Shown: piece after piece, positions 35,196 to 43,659 of the stretch | How the letters are laid out: the number at the start of each line of letters is the position of its first letter | How positions within the stretch are numbered: position 1 is the stretch's first letter | Origin: Affinundibacterium amnicola | Lineage (GTDB): Bacteria > Pseudomonadota > Gammaproteobacteria > Burkholderiales > Burkholderiaceae_D | Length of the DNA: 64,000 bases | Assembly (NCBI RefSeq): GCF_014284275.1 | Contig: NZ_JACOFU010000005.1 | Location: 310,001-374,000 of the forward strand | Direction of reading: 5' to 3' | Program-made: the position numbers and the translations under genes | The notes under the pieces: model-generated | Seen by the model: only the letters and a program-made list of their open reading frames with translations | Databases searched by the model: none | Told to the model about the DNA's origin: nothing

Positions 35196-36995
35196 TTATT
35201 TCAGAACGATAAATTCTGGTGATGCCAGTACCAACAATAAAGCAGCGTAAATGCGTTGATATTTAGCGCGCTCGCTGTTCGTTGTAGTCATCGGGATACT
35301 GGCGATGGCATTTTGTATGGTTTGCACGCTGGCATTGCTTAACTGTTCTGCCGCCAACAGTAAGTTGATTTCGCCAACTAAGGCAGCTGGATTATCTGCG
35401 AGCAAAAGTAAGTTGCTGTAATCTGCTTGCAGGTCATTGCCACCTCGCGTGCCATCAATGATGTCCTGCATAAAATTAACGTAGCCAACAACCGAAGATT
35501 CGCTGACCATTTGCATTTCTGGTGCGCTCAGAGATGCCGCGGCAATGCTGGTGTTTGGCGGCACATAACCAGGGCGATAGAAGTTAAATACGCTAGGGGA
35601 GCGTAGTGGGCTTTGTCCAAGCTTGGTGCCGGCATCGCTGGTGTCGCCAACGCGCCAAAGATCGCTCGGTGAGTTTGCATTGAAGCTATGTGCCCAAGCT
35701 AAAAAACGCTGTATTGGTTCACGTAGCTTGCCGAAATGACTTAATTGCGTGTTGTTCAAATTGCGCGCTTCGTCGTCAAGCAAAATTGCTTTGATAACCG
35801 CCTTCATATCCCCTTTGGCATTGAGCCCGCTGGCTTGGCCGTTATGGTTAAAGACAGCAGAAACACGGGCAACATAGGCGGCACTTGGGTTACTCGTGAC
35901 TAGCTTCTGGATCAACTGTTTGGAGATGAATGGAGCGAGGTTAGGGTGCGCGAAAATGATATCCAAACTGCGCTTGAGTGCTTCCTCGCCACTGATTCCG
36001 GCAGGGATATTTTGTCCTAAAAAGCTGGCCGCGCCGCTTTCATGTTTATTCGGATATTGGCGTAATGGACGACGGTGATAATCTGGCGTCGATGTATTGC
36101 TCGTCGAGAGATCAAAATCCCATCCAGTAAACACCCGCGCAAGACCCGTAATATCATCTAAACCATAGCTCTCGATTGGCGCGCCATTTTGTGTCATCAC
36201 ACTGCCGTCTTGATTCAGATTCACCAATCCAATACTGAACAACTGCATTAATTCACGCGCATAGTTCTCATCTGGCAGCGCACCTGTGGCAGGATTGTAT
36301 TTGGTATTGCCACGATAGGTCAGATATAAACTCATCGCGGTATTGGTAGAAATTTTTTGTAAGAGATCGCGATAATTGCCGAAGCAATTGGCTTCCAATA
36401 AATCAAGATAGTTCGCTGCAGCAAAGGCTTTCCAGCCACCGCCATTCACCAAGCCCTCGATACTAACCACTAGAATTTCGGACAAGGCAAAACAGATGCG
36501 TTGACGCAGGCTATCTGGGGAATTGATCAATTTCTTCCAGGCGCAAGAATCAAAACCAGCTTGGGAGTTGCGAAATTCACTGGCATCCATACCTTTTGAT
36601 CGCAGCCAGTCCCAACGACTTTGGCTCGCTGGCATCGCCATTTGTTGATCAATCCAGCCGCTGTATCCCAAGGCCTGAACTTGTGCGATCTCTGCGCGCG
36701 TCGCGCCCATTCCCGCTTGCATTAAAAAGCGCGCTGCCGCTGCATTGCTAATTGCAATTGAGGTGGGTGTATTCGAAGTGCTTGTGCTGCCAGCGTTGGC
36801 TGCAGGGCTGCTGGCATTATCGTTTGAACCCACTTTGCCGTCACCCCCGCAAGCGGAGACCGCCATCGTCGTAGTGGCGGTAGCCAGCAGACCTGTGATG
36901 AATTTGCTATCAGCGCTTGTTGACTTGGGCGAAGAGGGGGCAAGAGGCATTGTCTCGGCCTCAGCTTCGCTGTTGGTGTGTGCATCAATTAGCAT
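35196..36995 (-). CDS. DUF1800 exported protein
   Basis: The 599-residue protein matches DUF1800: AARFLMQAGMGATRAEI (usually the first conserved helix), NYARELMQLFSIGL, DITGLARVFTGWDFD, RQLIQKLVTSNPS-type and FNFYRPGYVPPNT motifs. The region FITGLLATATTTMAVSAC is a lipobox-like export signal behind a 40-residue N-terminal extension, then a low-complexity Ser/Asn/Thr segment. The ATG at 36995 has GAGG six bases upstream; a longer frame to 37124 is discounted. First gene of a two-gene operon with DUF1501. Confidence 0.9.
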   Translation of the reverse strand: MLIDAHTNSEAEAETMPLAPSSPKSTSADSKFITGLLATATTTMAVSACGGDGKVGSNDNASSPAANAGSTSTSNTPTSIAISNAAAARFLMQAGMGATRAEIAQVQALGYSGWIDQQMAMPASQSRWDWLRSKGMDASEFRNSQAGFDSCAWKKLINSPDSLRQRICFALSEILVVSIEGLVNGGGWKAFAAANYLDLLEANCFGNYRDLLQKISTNTAMSLYLTYRGNTKYNPATGALPDENYARELMQLFSIGLVNLNQDGSVMTQNGAPIESYGLDDITGLARVFTGWDFDLSTSNTSTPDYHRRPLRQYPNKHESGAASFLGQNIPAGISGEEALKRSLDIIFAHPNLAPFISKQLIQKLVTSNPSAAYVARVSAVFNHNGQASGLNAKGDMKAVIKAILLDDEARNLNNTQLSHFGKLREPIQRFLAWAHSFNANSPSDLWRVGDTSDAGTKLGQSPLRSPSVFNFYRPGYVPPNTSIAAASLSAPEMQMVSESSVVGYVNFMQDIIDGTRGGNDLQADYSNLLLLADNPAALVGEINLLLAAEQLSNASVQTIQNAIASIPMTTTNSERAKYQRIYAALLLVLASPEFIVLK

Positions 36996-37354
36996 GTCGC
37001 GCCTCACTGGAAAAGAAAAAGTAGAAACTGGAAAGGAGATCCCAGCGTAGTGAGCGTGGCTTGACTCGGCAAGAGTGGCTTTGTAAGCAAATGTGAGTTG
37101 TGATGCTGCGTATTTCTTAGGCATTTCCTAGCGCACCGACACTGGTATTTTGATCATGATGGCGAGTTTCTGTTACATCTCTTGCGCAAAAATACAATTA
37201 CAGCTTCCATTTGGTGTGAAGATGACATGCCATCTTGTTAGGGTGTTTGCTCAAAAATAAATCAACTTGCAATGCTTTGATACAAGCATTCGTCCAAGAT
37301 TAAGGTATCCTTGCCAACTTCCACGAATTAGCAAAGCAATTTGAATCAGACCGC
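36996..37354. other. Divergent intergenic region upstream of DUF1800 and a membrane protein
   Basis: A perfect 7-bp inverted repeat AATGCTT/AAGCATT (37271-37277, 37284-37290) with a 6-base centre lies 65 bases before the plus-strand gene and could be an operator. No promoter boxes are convincing. Confidence 0.45.
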
Positions 37355-38209
37355 ATGAAGTTGTACACAGAATCAAGAGAGCGCGAGCTAGAAGAACAAG
37401 GTGTTATTCATATCGAATTGCGGATCAGACCACGCCGTCTGATCGCGATTGTGATTGTGCTATTGCTACACGGACTATTTTTCTATCTGTTGCTAAAAAT
37501 TCGTTCGGACATTCAAAGTGGCAAGCCTGTCGCCGGCCCTATGGTGTTCATCATGGAAAAAATGAAACAGGTGAAAAAGGGCGAAGCCGAGCCCAAAAAA
37601 GCTGCCTCGAAATCACCAGCGGTGAAAACTAGTGCGGCTAAAAAGACCATCATTAGTCCGCCAAACCCAGATGCCATTATTGATCCGAATTTACCGATCG
37701 ATCCCCCGAAAAAATATGAAGATGTTGTGCCAGACATGGCAGCCATGCTAAATGCGGCACGTGAACGTCGGCAAAAAGCTGAGGCAACCGCGGCAGCCGA
37801 GAATCGTGAGGCAGAACAAGGTCAGCGCGGTTTAAGTGCACAACAAATTGCAGAGGCAAATGTTCGACGCAGTATGCAACAGGCGAGCGGACAAGATGGT
37901 ACTAACGGGGTATTTCAGATTGTCAGCAAGAGCGTCAGGATAGGAACTTTTACTTTCCGTGGTTGGAAGGTCAACAGCAATGGTTGGAAGCAGACCATCG
38001 AAGTTGATGCGGGCGTTGGCGGTAATCTTGACCTCGCGATGGTTCGCAAAATGATAGAAATTATTCGCACGCATTACAAAGGCGATTTTCGATGGGAATC
38101 AAATCGCCTTGGTCGTGTAGTGAATTTGTCGGCAAGAGTAGAAGATAGCGCGGAGCTGGAAGCTTTTATGTTGGAAGAATTCCCAGAATTCGCTAAACCA
38201 AAACGTTAA
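37355..38209 (+). CDS. Single-pass inner-membrane protein of unknown function
   Basis: The 284-residue protein has a short cytosolic N-terminus, one membrane helix at about residues 30-49 (IAIVIVLLLHGLFFYLLL), then a Lys/Pro/Ala-rich stretch (residues about 70-115) and a compact C-terminal domain from about 180 (IGTFTFRGWKVNSNGWKQTIEVDAG). The topology resembles TonB or TolA-type energy coupling proteins but I see no TonB signature. I do not recognise the family. Its stop overlaps the stop of the convergent neighbour by three bases (a shared TTAA). Confidence 0.75.
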   Translation: MKLYTESRERELEEQGVIHIELRIRPRRLIAIVIVLLLHGLFFYLLLKIRSDIQSGKPVAGPMVFIMEKMKQVKKGEAEPKKAASKSPAVKTSAAKKTIISPPNPDAIIDPNLPIDPPKKYEDVVPDMAAMLNAARERRQKAEATAAAENREAEQGQRGLSAQQIAEANVRRSMQQASGQDGTNGVFQIVSKSVRIGTFTFRGWKVNSNGWKQTIEVDAGVGGNLDLAMVRKMIEIIRTHYKGDFRWESNRLGRVVNLSARVEDSAELEAFMLEEFPEFAKPKR

Positions 38210-38733
38210 TCTGCCAAGGCAATATGAGCACTGATTGGCGCAGCGGATGGTCGCTGGCGTAAGCGCAATATGCCTACCGCACGGGCTAACAAAGCACCGC
38301 TGAACGCACCAAGTAATGCACTTAAACTTAATGTGAAGCCAAGGTTTTCTTGTAATTGCGGGCGCATCACTAAGCTCACGCTCATCAAATACTTTGTAAA
38401 GAAGATGCCGAGGATGAGTATCAAAGGCATCCAACTTCCTATCACCATGAATTGACCACTTTGTGGGTCGTAACTGCTCTGTTTTGTTGAAAATGATTTG
38501 CCAAAGACGTAGCAACTGAACGCTGAGCTTAAGCCCCACACCAAGAGTGTGTTTAGTTGATAACCTAGTTGTTGATACGTTGTGAACAGCGACCAGATCA
38601 TCATGGCGAGTGGCAATAACATTAAACGCATTGGCGAAACTTGCCGCGTTTTCGTTTGTAAATAGCCTATGAAGCAAAGACCTGCCAATAAGAGCCAGAC
38701 CCAAGTTGGGGTATGTGTGAAGAGTTGCGCCAT
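38206..38733 (-). CDS. Small polytopic membrane protein (DUF6622-like)
   Basis: The 175-residue protein has about five hydrophobic segments (around 10-28, 38-55, 64-80, 95-115, 130-152) and a polar tail. The pattern, including a conserved WVWLLLAGLCFIGYLQ opening, is like the DUF6622 family known from betaproteobacteria; function unknown. GGGGGAAA lies before the ATG at 38733. Convergent with the preceding plus-strand gene. Confidence 0.75.
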   Translation of the reverse strand: MAQLFTHTPTWVWLLLAGLCFIGYLQTKTRQVSPMRLMLLPLAMMIWSLFTTYQQLGYQLNTLLVWGLSSAFSCYVFGKSFSTKQSSYDPQSGQFMVIGSWMPLILILGIFFTKYLMSVSLVMRPQLQENLGFTLSLSALLGAFSGALLARAVGILRLRQRPSAAPISAHIALAD

Positions 38734-38920
38734 GATTGTTATTTCCCCCAGTTATTTTGATTTATTTGGCGAATGGATTTCGCTACTGAATGTAGCTACT
38801 TTGCCTTGACGACCTTGTTTGTTTCCATCGCTTTGCGACGGGGCGCTATTTTTCTGCCGTGACTTGCATCCCAAAGTCGCCAAGTTTGACGAGGCTTTTG
38901 CTGTCGTCTTTGCATATGCC

Positions 38921-38929
38921 TGCTAGAAT
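38921..38929 (+). promoter_or_regulatory. Extended -10 box upstream of DUF2721 gene
   Basis: TGCTAGAAT is an extended -10 element (TGn plus TAGAAT), 38 bases before the GTG start. No clear -35 is needed for such promoters, and none is seen. Confidence 0.4.
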
Positions 38930-38967
38930 AGAAACTACCTTTACCAGCACATAAACAGAGACGTACT

Positions 38968-39429
38968 GTGATCAATTTACATCTTGGAAATATCGGACAA
39001 ATTATTCAACTGGCGATTGCCCCCGTATTTTTGCTGACGGGCGTTGGCACCAATCTCACAGTGCTGACAAATCGCCTGGCGCGGATTATTGATCGCTCCA
39101 GAGTGTTAGAAGATATCGTGAGTACGCAAGGCGCAGAAGGCTTAAGCCCGAATATGCGTATCGAATTAGATGAGTTGTATCAGCGTTCGCATTTGATTAA
39201 TCGCGCGATTACCCTCAGTTCAACTTGCGCTTTATTGATTTGTTTGGTCATCGCGGCATTATTTTTGGGCGATGCACTCGATTTACATTTGGATAAAATT
39301 GTCGCGACTTTGTTCGTCAGCGGCGTATTAGCATTGATTGGTAGTTTTATCTATTTCTTACGTGAGATTTTTGTTGCGACTAAGACCTTACGACGTCAAC
39401 GTGAGCACGGTGCGCGTTTTCTTCCATAA
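38968..39429 (+). CDS. DUF2721 membrane protein
   Basis: The 153-residue protein fits DUF2721 (PVFLLTGVGTNLTVLTNRLARIIDRSRVLE near the N-terminus), with three hydrophobic stretches (about 10-30, 72-92, 108-128). The GTG start is used because it keeps the family's N-terminal helix intact. The role of the family is unknown. Confidence 0.85.
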   Translation: MINLHLGNIGQIIQLAIAPVFLLTGVGTNLTVLTNRLARIIDRSRVLEDIVSTQGAEGLSPNMRIELDELYQRSHLINRAITLSSTCALLICLVIAALFLGDALDLHLDKIVATLFVSGVLALIGSFIYFLREIFVATKTLRRQREHGARFLP

Positions 39430-39605
39430 GGGCGGATTTACACTGCTAATAACACAATCAGACGTGAACTAAAAACCACGTCAGCCGCGTCATCTGCTTG
39501 AAACTCGACGGTAAATTCTTGTTTGTCCGAAATTTTAAGGCACAATGGAATTTCTCTATTGCATCGAATTGACTTCGTGTGCGATCCCCAATACAGGAGT
39601 TGGCG

Positions 39606-40124
39606 ATGATGACTGTGCCCATCATTCTAGATATTGAAGCCTCTGGTTTCGGACAGGGCAGTTATCCTATTGAAATTGGGTTTTCAGGGCGTCATGGCGA
39701 AGGTTGGTGTTCATTGATTCGTCCAGAATCTGAATGGATACACTGGGATCTGGATGCCGCGCGTGTACATGGTATTCCACGTGAAGTGCTGATTGAGCGT
39801 GGCAATACCGCGCAATTTGTGGCTGAACAACTGAACTTTTTTCTCGGTGGTCGCACGGTGTATACCGATGGCTGGGGTCAAGACTATGTGTGGTTGGCCT
39901 GTTTATTTGAATCTGCGCAGATTGCTCCTAAGTTTAAGCTTGTCGATTTGTATGAAATTATCGACGATGATCAATTGCCGAATTGGAATGCTACCAAGGA
40001 ACAAGTCGTCAAAGAACTACGTGTTGCCAGACATCGGGCCAGCAGTGACGCAAGGGTTTTGCAACTGACTTGGCTCAGAACTTACGACGAAGCAAAAAAA
40101 ATGCAGAATGGACAGACTGTATAA
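39606..40124 (+). CDS. DnaQ-like 3'-5' exonuclease family protein
   Basis: The 172-residue protein opens with the ExoI motif DIEASGFG, continues with a Y-x-D-type ExoII segment (VYTDGWGQDYVW) and ends with a HRASSDARVLQL motif, matching the DEDDh-type layout (H and D near the end). It would cut DNA or RNA from the 3' end with two metal ions. It is shorter than DNA polymerase epsilon subunits and not obviously RNase T. ATG at 39606 has CAGGAG six bases upstream. The gene lies 61 bases before uvrD, but UvrD has its own promoter. Confidence 0.85.
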   Translation: MMTVPIILDIEASGFGQGSYPIEIGFSGRHGEGWCSLIRPESEWIHWDLDAARVHGIPREVLIERGNTAQFVAEQLNFFLGGRTVYTDGWGQDYVWLACLFESAQIAPKFKLVDLYEIIDDDQLPNWNATKEQVVKELRVARHRASSDARVLQLTWLRTYDEAKKMQNGQTV

Positions 40125-40173
40125 AAAATCAGTCTTTTTTGTTGGATCGCGATTTTCCACCTAGGCACTCCCG

Positions 40174-40186
40174 TATAATATCGGGA
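40174..40186 (+). promoter_or_regulatory. Promoter for a leaderless uvrD transcript
   Basis: A perfect -10 box TATAAT (40174-40179) lies six bases before the ATG (40186), inside the small inverted repeat CCCG(TATAATAT)CGGG. Transcription from it would start at or next to the ATG. The -35 region (about 40151-40157) is poor. Confidence 0.6.
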
Positions 40187-42462
40187 TGCAAAATCTCTTA
40201 CATAACCTCAATCCTGAGCAGCTCGCTGCCGTCACCTTACCTGCGCAATCTGCCTTAATTTTGGCAGGTGCTGGCTCCGGTAAAACCCGTGTATTAACAA
40301 CCCGCATTGCCTGGTTGATTCAAACCGGACAAATCTCGCCAAATGGCGTGTTAGCGGTGACATTTACCAATAAGTCTGCCAAAGAAATGTTGACGCGTTT
40401 GTCAGCAATGCTGCCGATCAATACACGCGGCATGTGGATAGGGACTTTTCACGGTCTCTGTAATCGTTTATTACGCGCGCATCATCGCGATGCAGGTCTG
40501 CCACAAACCTTTCAAATTTTAGATTCCGGCGATCAGCTTTCTTTTATTAAGCGTTTGTTAAAGGCGAATAATATCGATGATGAAAAGTATCCGCCTAAGA
40601 CTTTGATGTATTTCATCAATAGCGCGAAAGATCAGGGTTTGCGCGCAGCCGCAGTCGATGCCTATGATGATTTCAATCGTAAGATGGTGGCTTTGTACGA
40701 CCTCTACGATCTGCAATGTCAGCGCGAAGGTGTGCTGGATTTTGCGGAACTCTTATTACGCACCTACGAATTACTGAGCCGTAATCAACCTTTGCGTGAA
40801 CATTATCAGTCACGCTTTAAACATATCTTGGTCGATGAGTTTCAAGACACCAATGACTTGCAATACAAGTGGTTAAAACTGATGGCGGGCACGCATGGCG
40901 CAGTGTTTGCCGTGGGGGATGATGACCAAAGTATTTATGCGTTTCGCGGCGCAAATGTCGGCAATATGGCAGCGTTTGAAAAAGAATTTCGCGTCGAGAA
41001 TCTGATCAAGCTGGAACAAAATTATCGTTCCCATGGACATATTCTGGATACCGCGAATGCGCTGATCGAACACAATAGCAAACGCTTGGGCAAAAATTTA
41101 CGTACCGATGCCGGACATGGTGAGTTGGTCAGAATCTTTGAAGCCAGTAGCGATATACAAGAAGCGCAGTGGATCACCGAAGAAGCAAAAAACCTGATCC
41201 GCGACGGTTTCGAACGCAGCCAAATTGCGATTTTGTATCGTTCGAATGCGCAATCACGGGTGATTGAACATGCGCTATTTTCGGCAAATGTGCCATATCG
41301 CGTGTATGGTGGTCAGCGTTACTTCGATCGTGCCGAAGTCAAACATGCGATTGCGTATTTGCAGTTGATGGACAATCCACACAACGATTCGGCATTTATG
41401 CGTGTGGTGAATTTCCCGACGCGAGGTATCGGTGCGCGCTCGATAGAGCAATTACAAGATGCGGCAAAACAATACAATATTTCTTTGTATGCAGCGGTGC
41501 CTTATGTGTCGGGTAAAGCGGGTTCTTCGTTGGGTGGCTTTGTAAAACTAATCGAAGGCGCACGCTTTGAAACGCAGAATTTACCGCTGCCGGAAATGGT
41601 GCAAGTAGTGCTCGATCTGAGCACTTTGCTGACCCATTATCAGACCGAAAAAGAAGGTGCAGATCGCATAGAAAACTTGGAACAATTGGTGAATGCGGCA
41701 ACGCTGTTTGTATCTGAAGAAGGCTTCGGACATGATGCGCCAGCGTTGGCTGGACCAGCTTCCAGACCCGCCAGTAACTTAATTGCGAACGATCAAGGCA
41801 TAGAGATTATCGATGCCGATGCGGCCTTGCCAACAGTGATGTCACCGCTGTCCGCTTTCCTCTCACATGCATCACTAGAAGCTGGTGACAATCAAGCGCA
41901 AGTGGGACAAGATGCTTTGCAATTGATGACCGTGCATGCGGCCAAAGGCTTGGAGTTTGATGCGGTTTTCATCGGTGGTTTGGAGGAGGGCTTATTCCCG
42001 CATGAAAATAGTAGTCAGGAAGAATCGGGTGTGGAAGAAGAACGGCGCTTGATGTATGTGGCGATCACACGTGCCCGTCAACGTTTGTACATGACCTTCT
42101 CGCAAACGCGTATGTTGCACGGACAAACACGTTACAACATGCGCTCACGCTTCTTTGATGAAATGCCAGAAGAGTCGCTCAAGTGGTTATCTCCGAAGAT
42201 ACAGCCGAGTTGGTTTGCACGTCCGAAATCTGCATGGGACGATGCACCCGAATCAGGCGCCAATGCAATCGCGCAAAATATAACGAGGCATCAGGTCACA
42301 AATGCTTGGCGTATCGGCGAAAACGTCGCCCATGCGAAGTTTGGTGAAGGTGTGATCGTGAATATCGAAGGTAGCGGCAGCAACGCACGTGCACACATTA
42401 ACTTTGGTAAATTCGGAATGAAATTACTCGACTTGAGTATTGCGAAGTTAGAGAAATGTTGA
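40186..42462 (+). CDS. uvrD: DNA helicase II (UvrD)
   Basis: The 758-residue protein has all SF1A helicase motifs: Walker A AGAGSGKT (27-34), Ia AVTFTNKSAKEM, II VDEFQDTND, III VGDDDQSIYAFRGA, IV LEQNYRS, V TVHAAKGLEFDAVF and VI EERRLMYVAITRAR. The C-terminal Tudor-like domain (VAHAKFGEGVI...HINFGKFGMKLL) of UvrD/PcrA is present. It translocates 3'-5' on DNA in mismatch and nucleotide-excision repair. The TATAAT box nearly touches the start codon. The end of the gene joins an imperfect inverted repeat (42461-42601). Confidence 0.95.
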   Translation: MQNLLHNLNPEQLAAVTLPAQSALILAGAGSGKTRVLTTRIAWLIQTGQISPNGVLAVTFTNKSAKEMLTRLSAMLPINTRGMWIGTFHGLCNRLLRAHHRDAGLPQTFQILDSGDQLSFIKRLLKANNIDDEKYPPKTLMYFINSAKDQGLRAAAVDAYDDFNRKMVALYDLYDLQCQREGVLDFAELLLRTYELLSRNQPLREHYQSRFKHILVDEFQDTNDLQYKWLKLMAGTHGAVFAVGDDDQSIYAFRGANVGNMAAFEKEFRVENLIKLEQNYRSHGHILDTANALIEHNSKRLGKNLRTDAGHGELVRIFEASSDIQEAQWITEEAKNLIRDGFERSQIAILYRSNAQSRVIEHALFSANVPYRVYGGQRYFDRAEVKHAIAYLQLMDNPHNDSAFMRVVNFPTRGIGARSIEQLQDAAKQYNISLYAAVPYVSGKAGSSLGGFVKLIEGARFETQNLPLPEMVQVVLDLSTLLTHYQTEKEGADRIENLEQLVNAATLFVSEEGFGHDAPALAGPASRPASNLIANDQGIEIIDADAALPTVMSPLSAFLSHASLEAGDNQAQVGQDALQLMTVHAAKGLEFDAVFIGGLEEGLFPHENSSQEESGVEEERRLMYVAITRARQRLYMTFSQTRMLHGQTRYNMRSRFFDEMPEESLKWLSPKIQPSWFARPKSAWDDAPESGANAIAQNITRHQVTNAWRIGENVAHAKFGEGVIVNIEGSGSNARAHINFGKFGMKLLDLSIAKLEKC

Positions 42463-42601
42463 TTCGAGACTTCTGCACAAGCTACTGCGCGGCCGAACTT
42501 TGAATCTGGGATTTTGCCAATACGTTGCTATGCTCTAGCACAGGTACGCTTCTCGATCCAAACTTCGACCGCTCGCTACAGTTGTACAGAGGTCTCGATT
42601 C
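42461..42601. repeat. MITE-like element with 42-bp imperfect inverted ends
   Basis: The left arm (42461-42502, beginning GATTCGAGACTTCTG) and the complement of the right arm (42559-42601, beginning GAATCGAGACCTCTG) agree at most positions over about 42 bases, with 56 bases between. It begins in the last base pair of the uvrD stop. It contains no coding frame. The region 18879-18932 has short similar words, suggesting further copies. Confidence 0.6.
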
Positions 42602-42618
42602 TTTAATCTTAAGTCTTA

Positions 42619-42660
42619 TGTCATGAAATCTGCCACGGTTTGCAGATTTCATCAATGACA
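42619..42660. terminator. Hairpin between convergent uvrD and coq7
   Basis: An 11-bp stem ATGAAATCTGC/GCAGATTTCAT (42623-42633, 42642-42652) sits directly after the coq7 stop on the minus strand, with outer TGTC/GACA pairing. It has no long T run, so it is a possible two-way terminator. Confidence 0.5.
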
Positions 42661-43293
42661 TTAGATACGATAAGCTGTGGTTGTCATCACTTTTGCCATT
42701 GCTTGCATCAATACTTTGACGGGCGCCGGTAAATCTGTCGCACCGAGTTCTCCAGCGGCTGCACCATGGGCAATTTCATCGACGCGCATTTGCTCAACAA
42801 TCGCCCGCGATTTTTCATCTTGCGCCGGCAGTTCATTTAGATGACTAGCGAGATGGGCTTCCACCTGTTTTTCAGTTTCCACCACAAAGCCAAGACTAAT
42901 GGCATCGCCACAGCGGCCCGCAATCAGCCCACAGGCATAGGCGCCGACATACCAGAGGGGGTTGAGCACACTGGTATGGGAATTGAGCTGCTTTAAGCGC
43001 TCAGCGGTCCAGGCCAAGTGATCTTCTTCTTCAATACTTGAGCGGGCAAATTGTCGTTTCACCTCTTCAGACTTAGAGAACACCGCTTGTGAATCATACA
43101 AAGCCTGCGCGCAGATTTCACCAACATGATTTACCCGCATTAAACCAGCGCTATGTTTTTTTTGGATATCCGATAACTCACGCTCTGCACAAATATCTCC
43201 AGGGTTGCGACGCGATGCGCGCGCTTGTCCAGATACCACACGTAAGGCACGGTCAAAATTAATCAATAAGTGATCGGTAGTTTTGGTGAACAT
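42661..43293 (-). CDS. coq7: 3-demethoxyubiquinol 3-hydroxylase (Coq7)
   Basis: The 210-residue protein carries the Coq7 di-iron motifs: RVNHVGEICAQALY, EEEDHLAW (ExxH), ETEKQVEAHL and DEIAHG (ExxH). It hydroxylates 2-octaprenyl-3-methyl-6-methoxybenzoquinol in the last hydroxylation of ubiquinone synthesis. Its presence rather than UbiF is usual in beta- and gammaproteobacteria of this kind. The ATG at 43293 is preferred; a TTG at 43302 is also in frame. No operon partner is adjacent. Confidence 0.95.
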   Translation of the reverse strand: MFTKTTDHLLINFDRALRVVSGQARASRRNPGDICAERELSDIQKKHSAGLMRVNHVGEICAQALYDSQAVFSKSEEVKRQFARSSIEEEDHLAWTAERLKQLNSHTSVLNPLWYVGAYACGLIAGRCGDAISLGFVVETEKQVEAHLASHLNELPAQDEKSRAIVEQMRVDEIAHGAAAGELGATDLPAPVKVLMQAMAKVMTTTAYRI

Positions 43294-43659
43294 GAGGCTC
43301 AATGAGGAAGACTAGAAAATCGGATTGTAATTGGATTGCCGTAAACCACCGCAAAATTAAGCGCAAAAACTTGCGTTAAGACAAGGCAGTGCGTTAACAG
43401 AAAAATTATACTCGTGACAGGTTTTCTGAGCGTTTTTGGTGCTTTGTTGTTGCAATGCCACATAAAATTTGAATATGTTCTATAATAGCGCAATTCTCTT
43501 TGCCCAAAACAGTGCAATTTGTTCCAATGCCACTTAGCATACGAGGCAAAAATCGCCCTATTTTTATAATACGGTGCTTATAAGAGACCCAATTTTTGGT
43601 CGATACTTAGTAATGATTGTTGACCCGAAAAAATTTATTAACCTTTGGAGAGTTTTTCA
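43294..43659. other. Divergent region upstream of coq7 and the porin
   Basis: Two TATAAT boxes lie here (43481-43486 and 43565-43570). The second is 90 bases before the porin ATG and is the likely -10; its -35 is weak (GAGGCA-type). A second TATAAT lacks a good -35. No other feature seen. Confidence 0.5.
43565..43570 (+). promoter_or_regulatory. Probable -10 box of the porin gene
   Basis: TATAAT preceded by a T-rich stretch and followed by a leader of about 80 bases with GGAGAG (43647-43652) before the ATG. The -35 match is poor. Confidence 0.45.
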
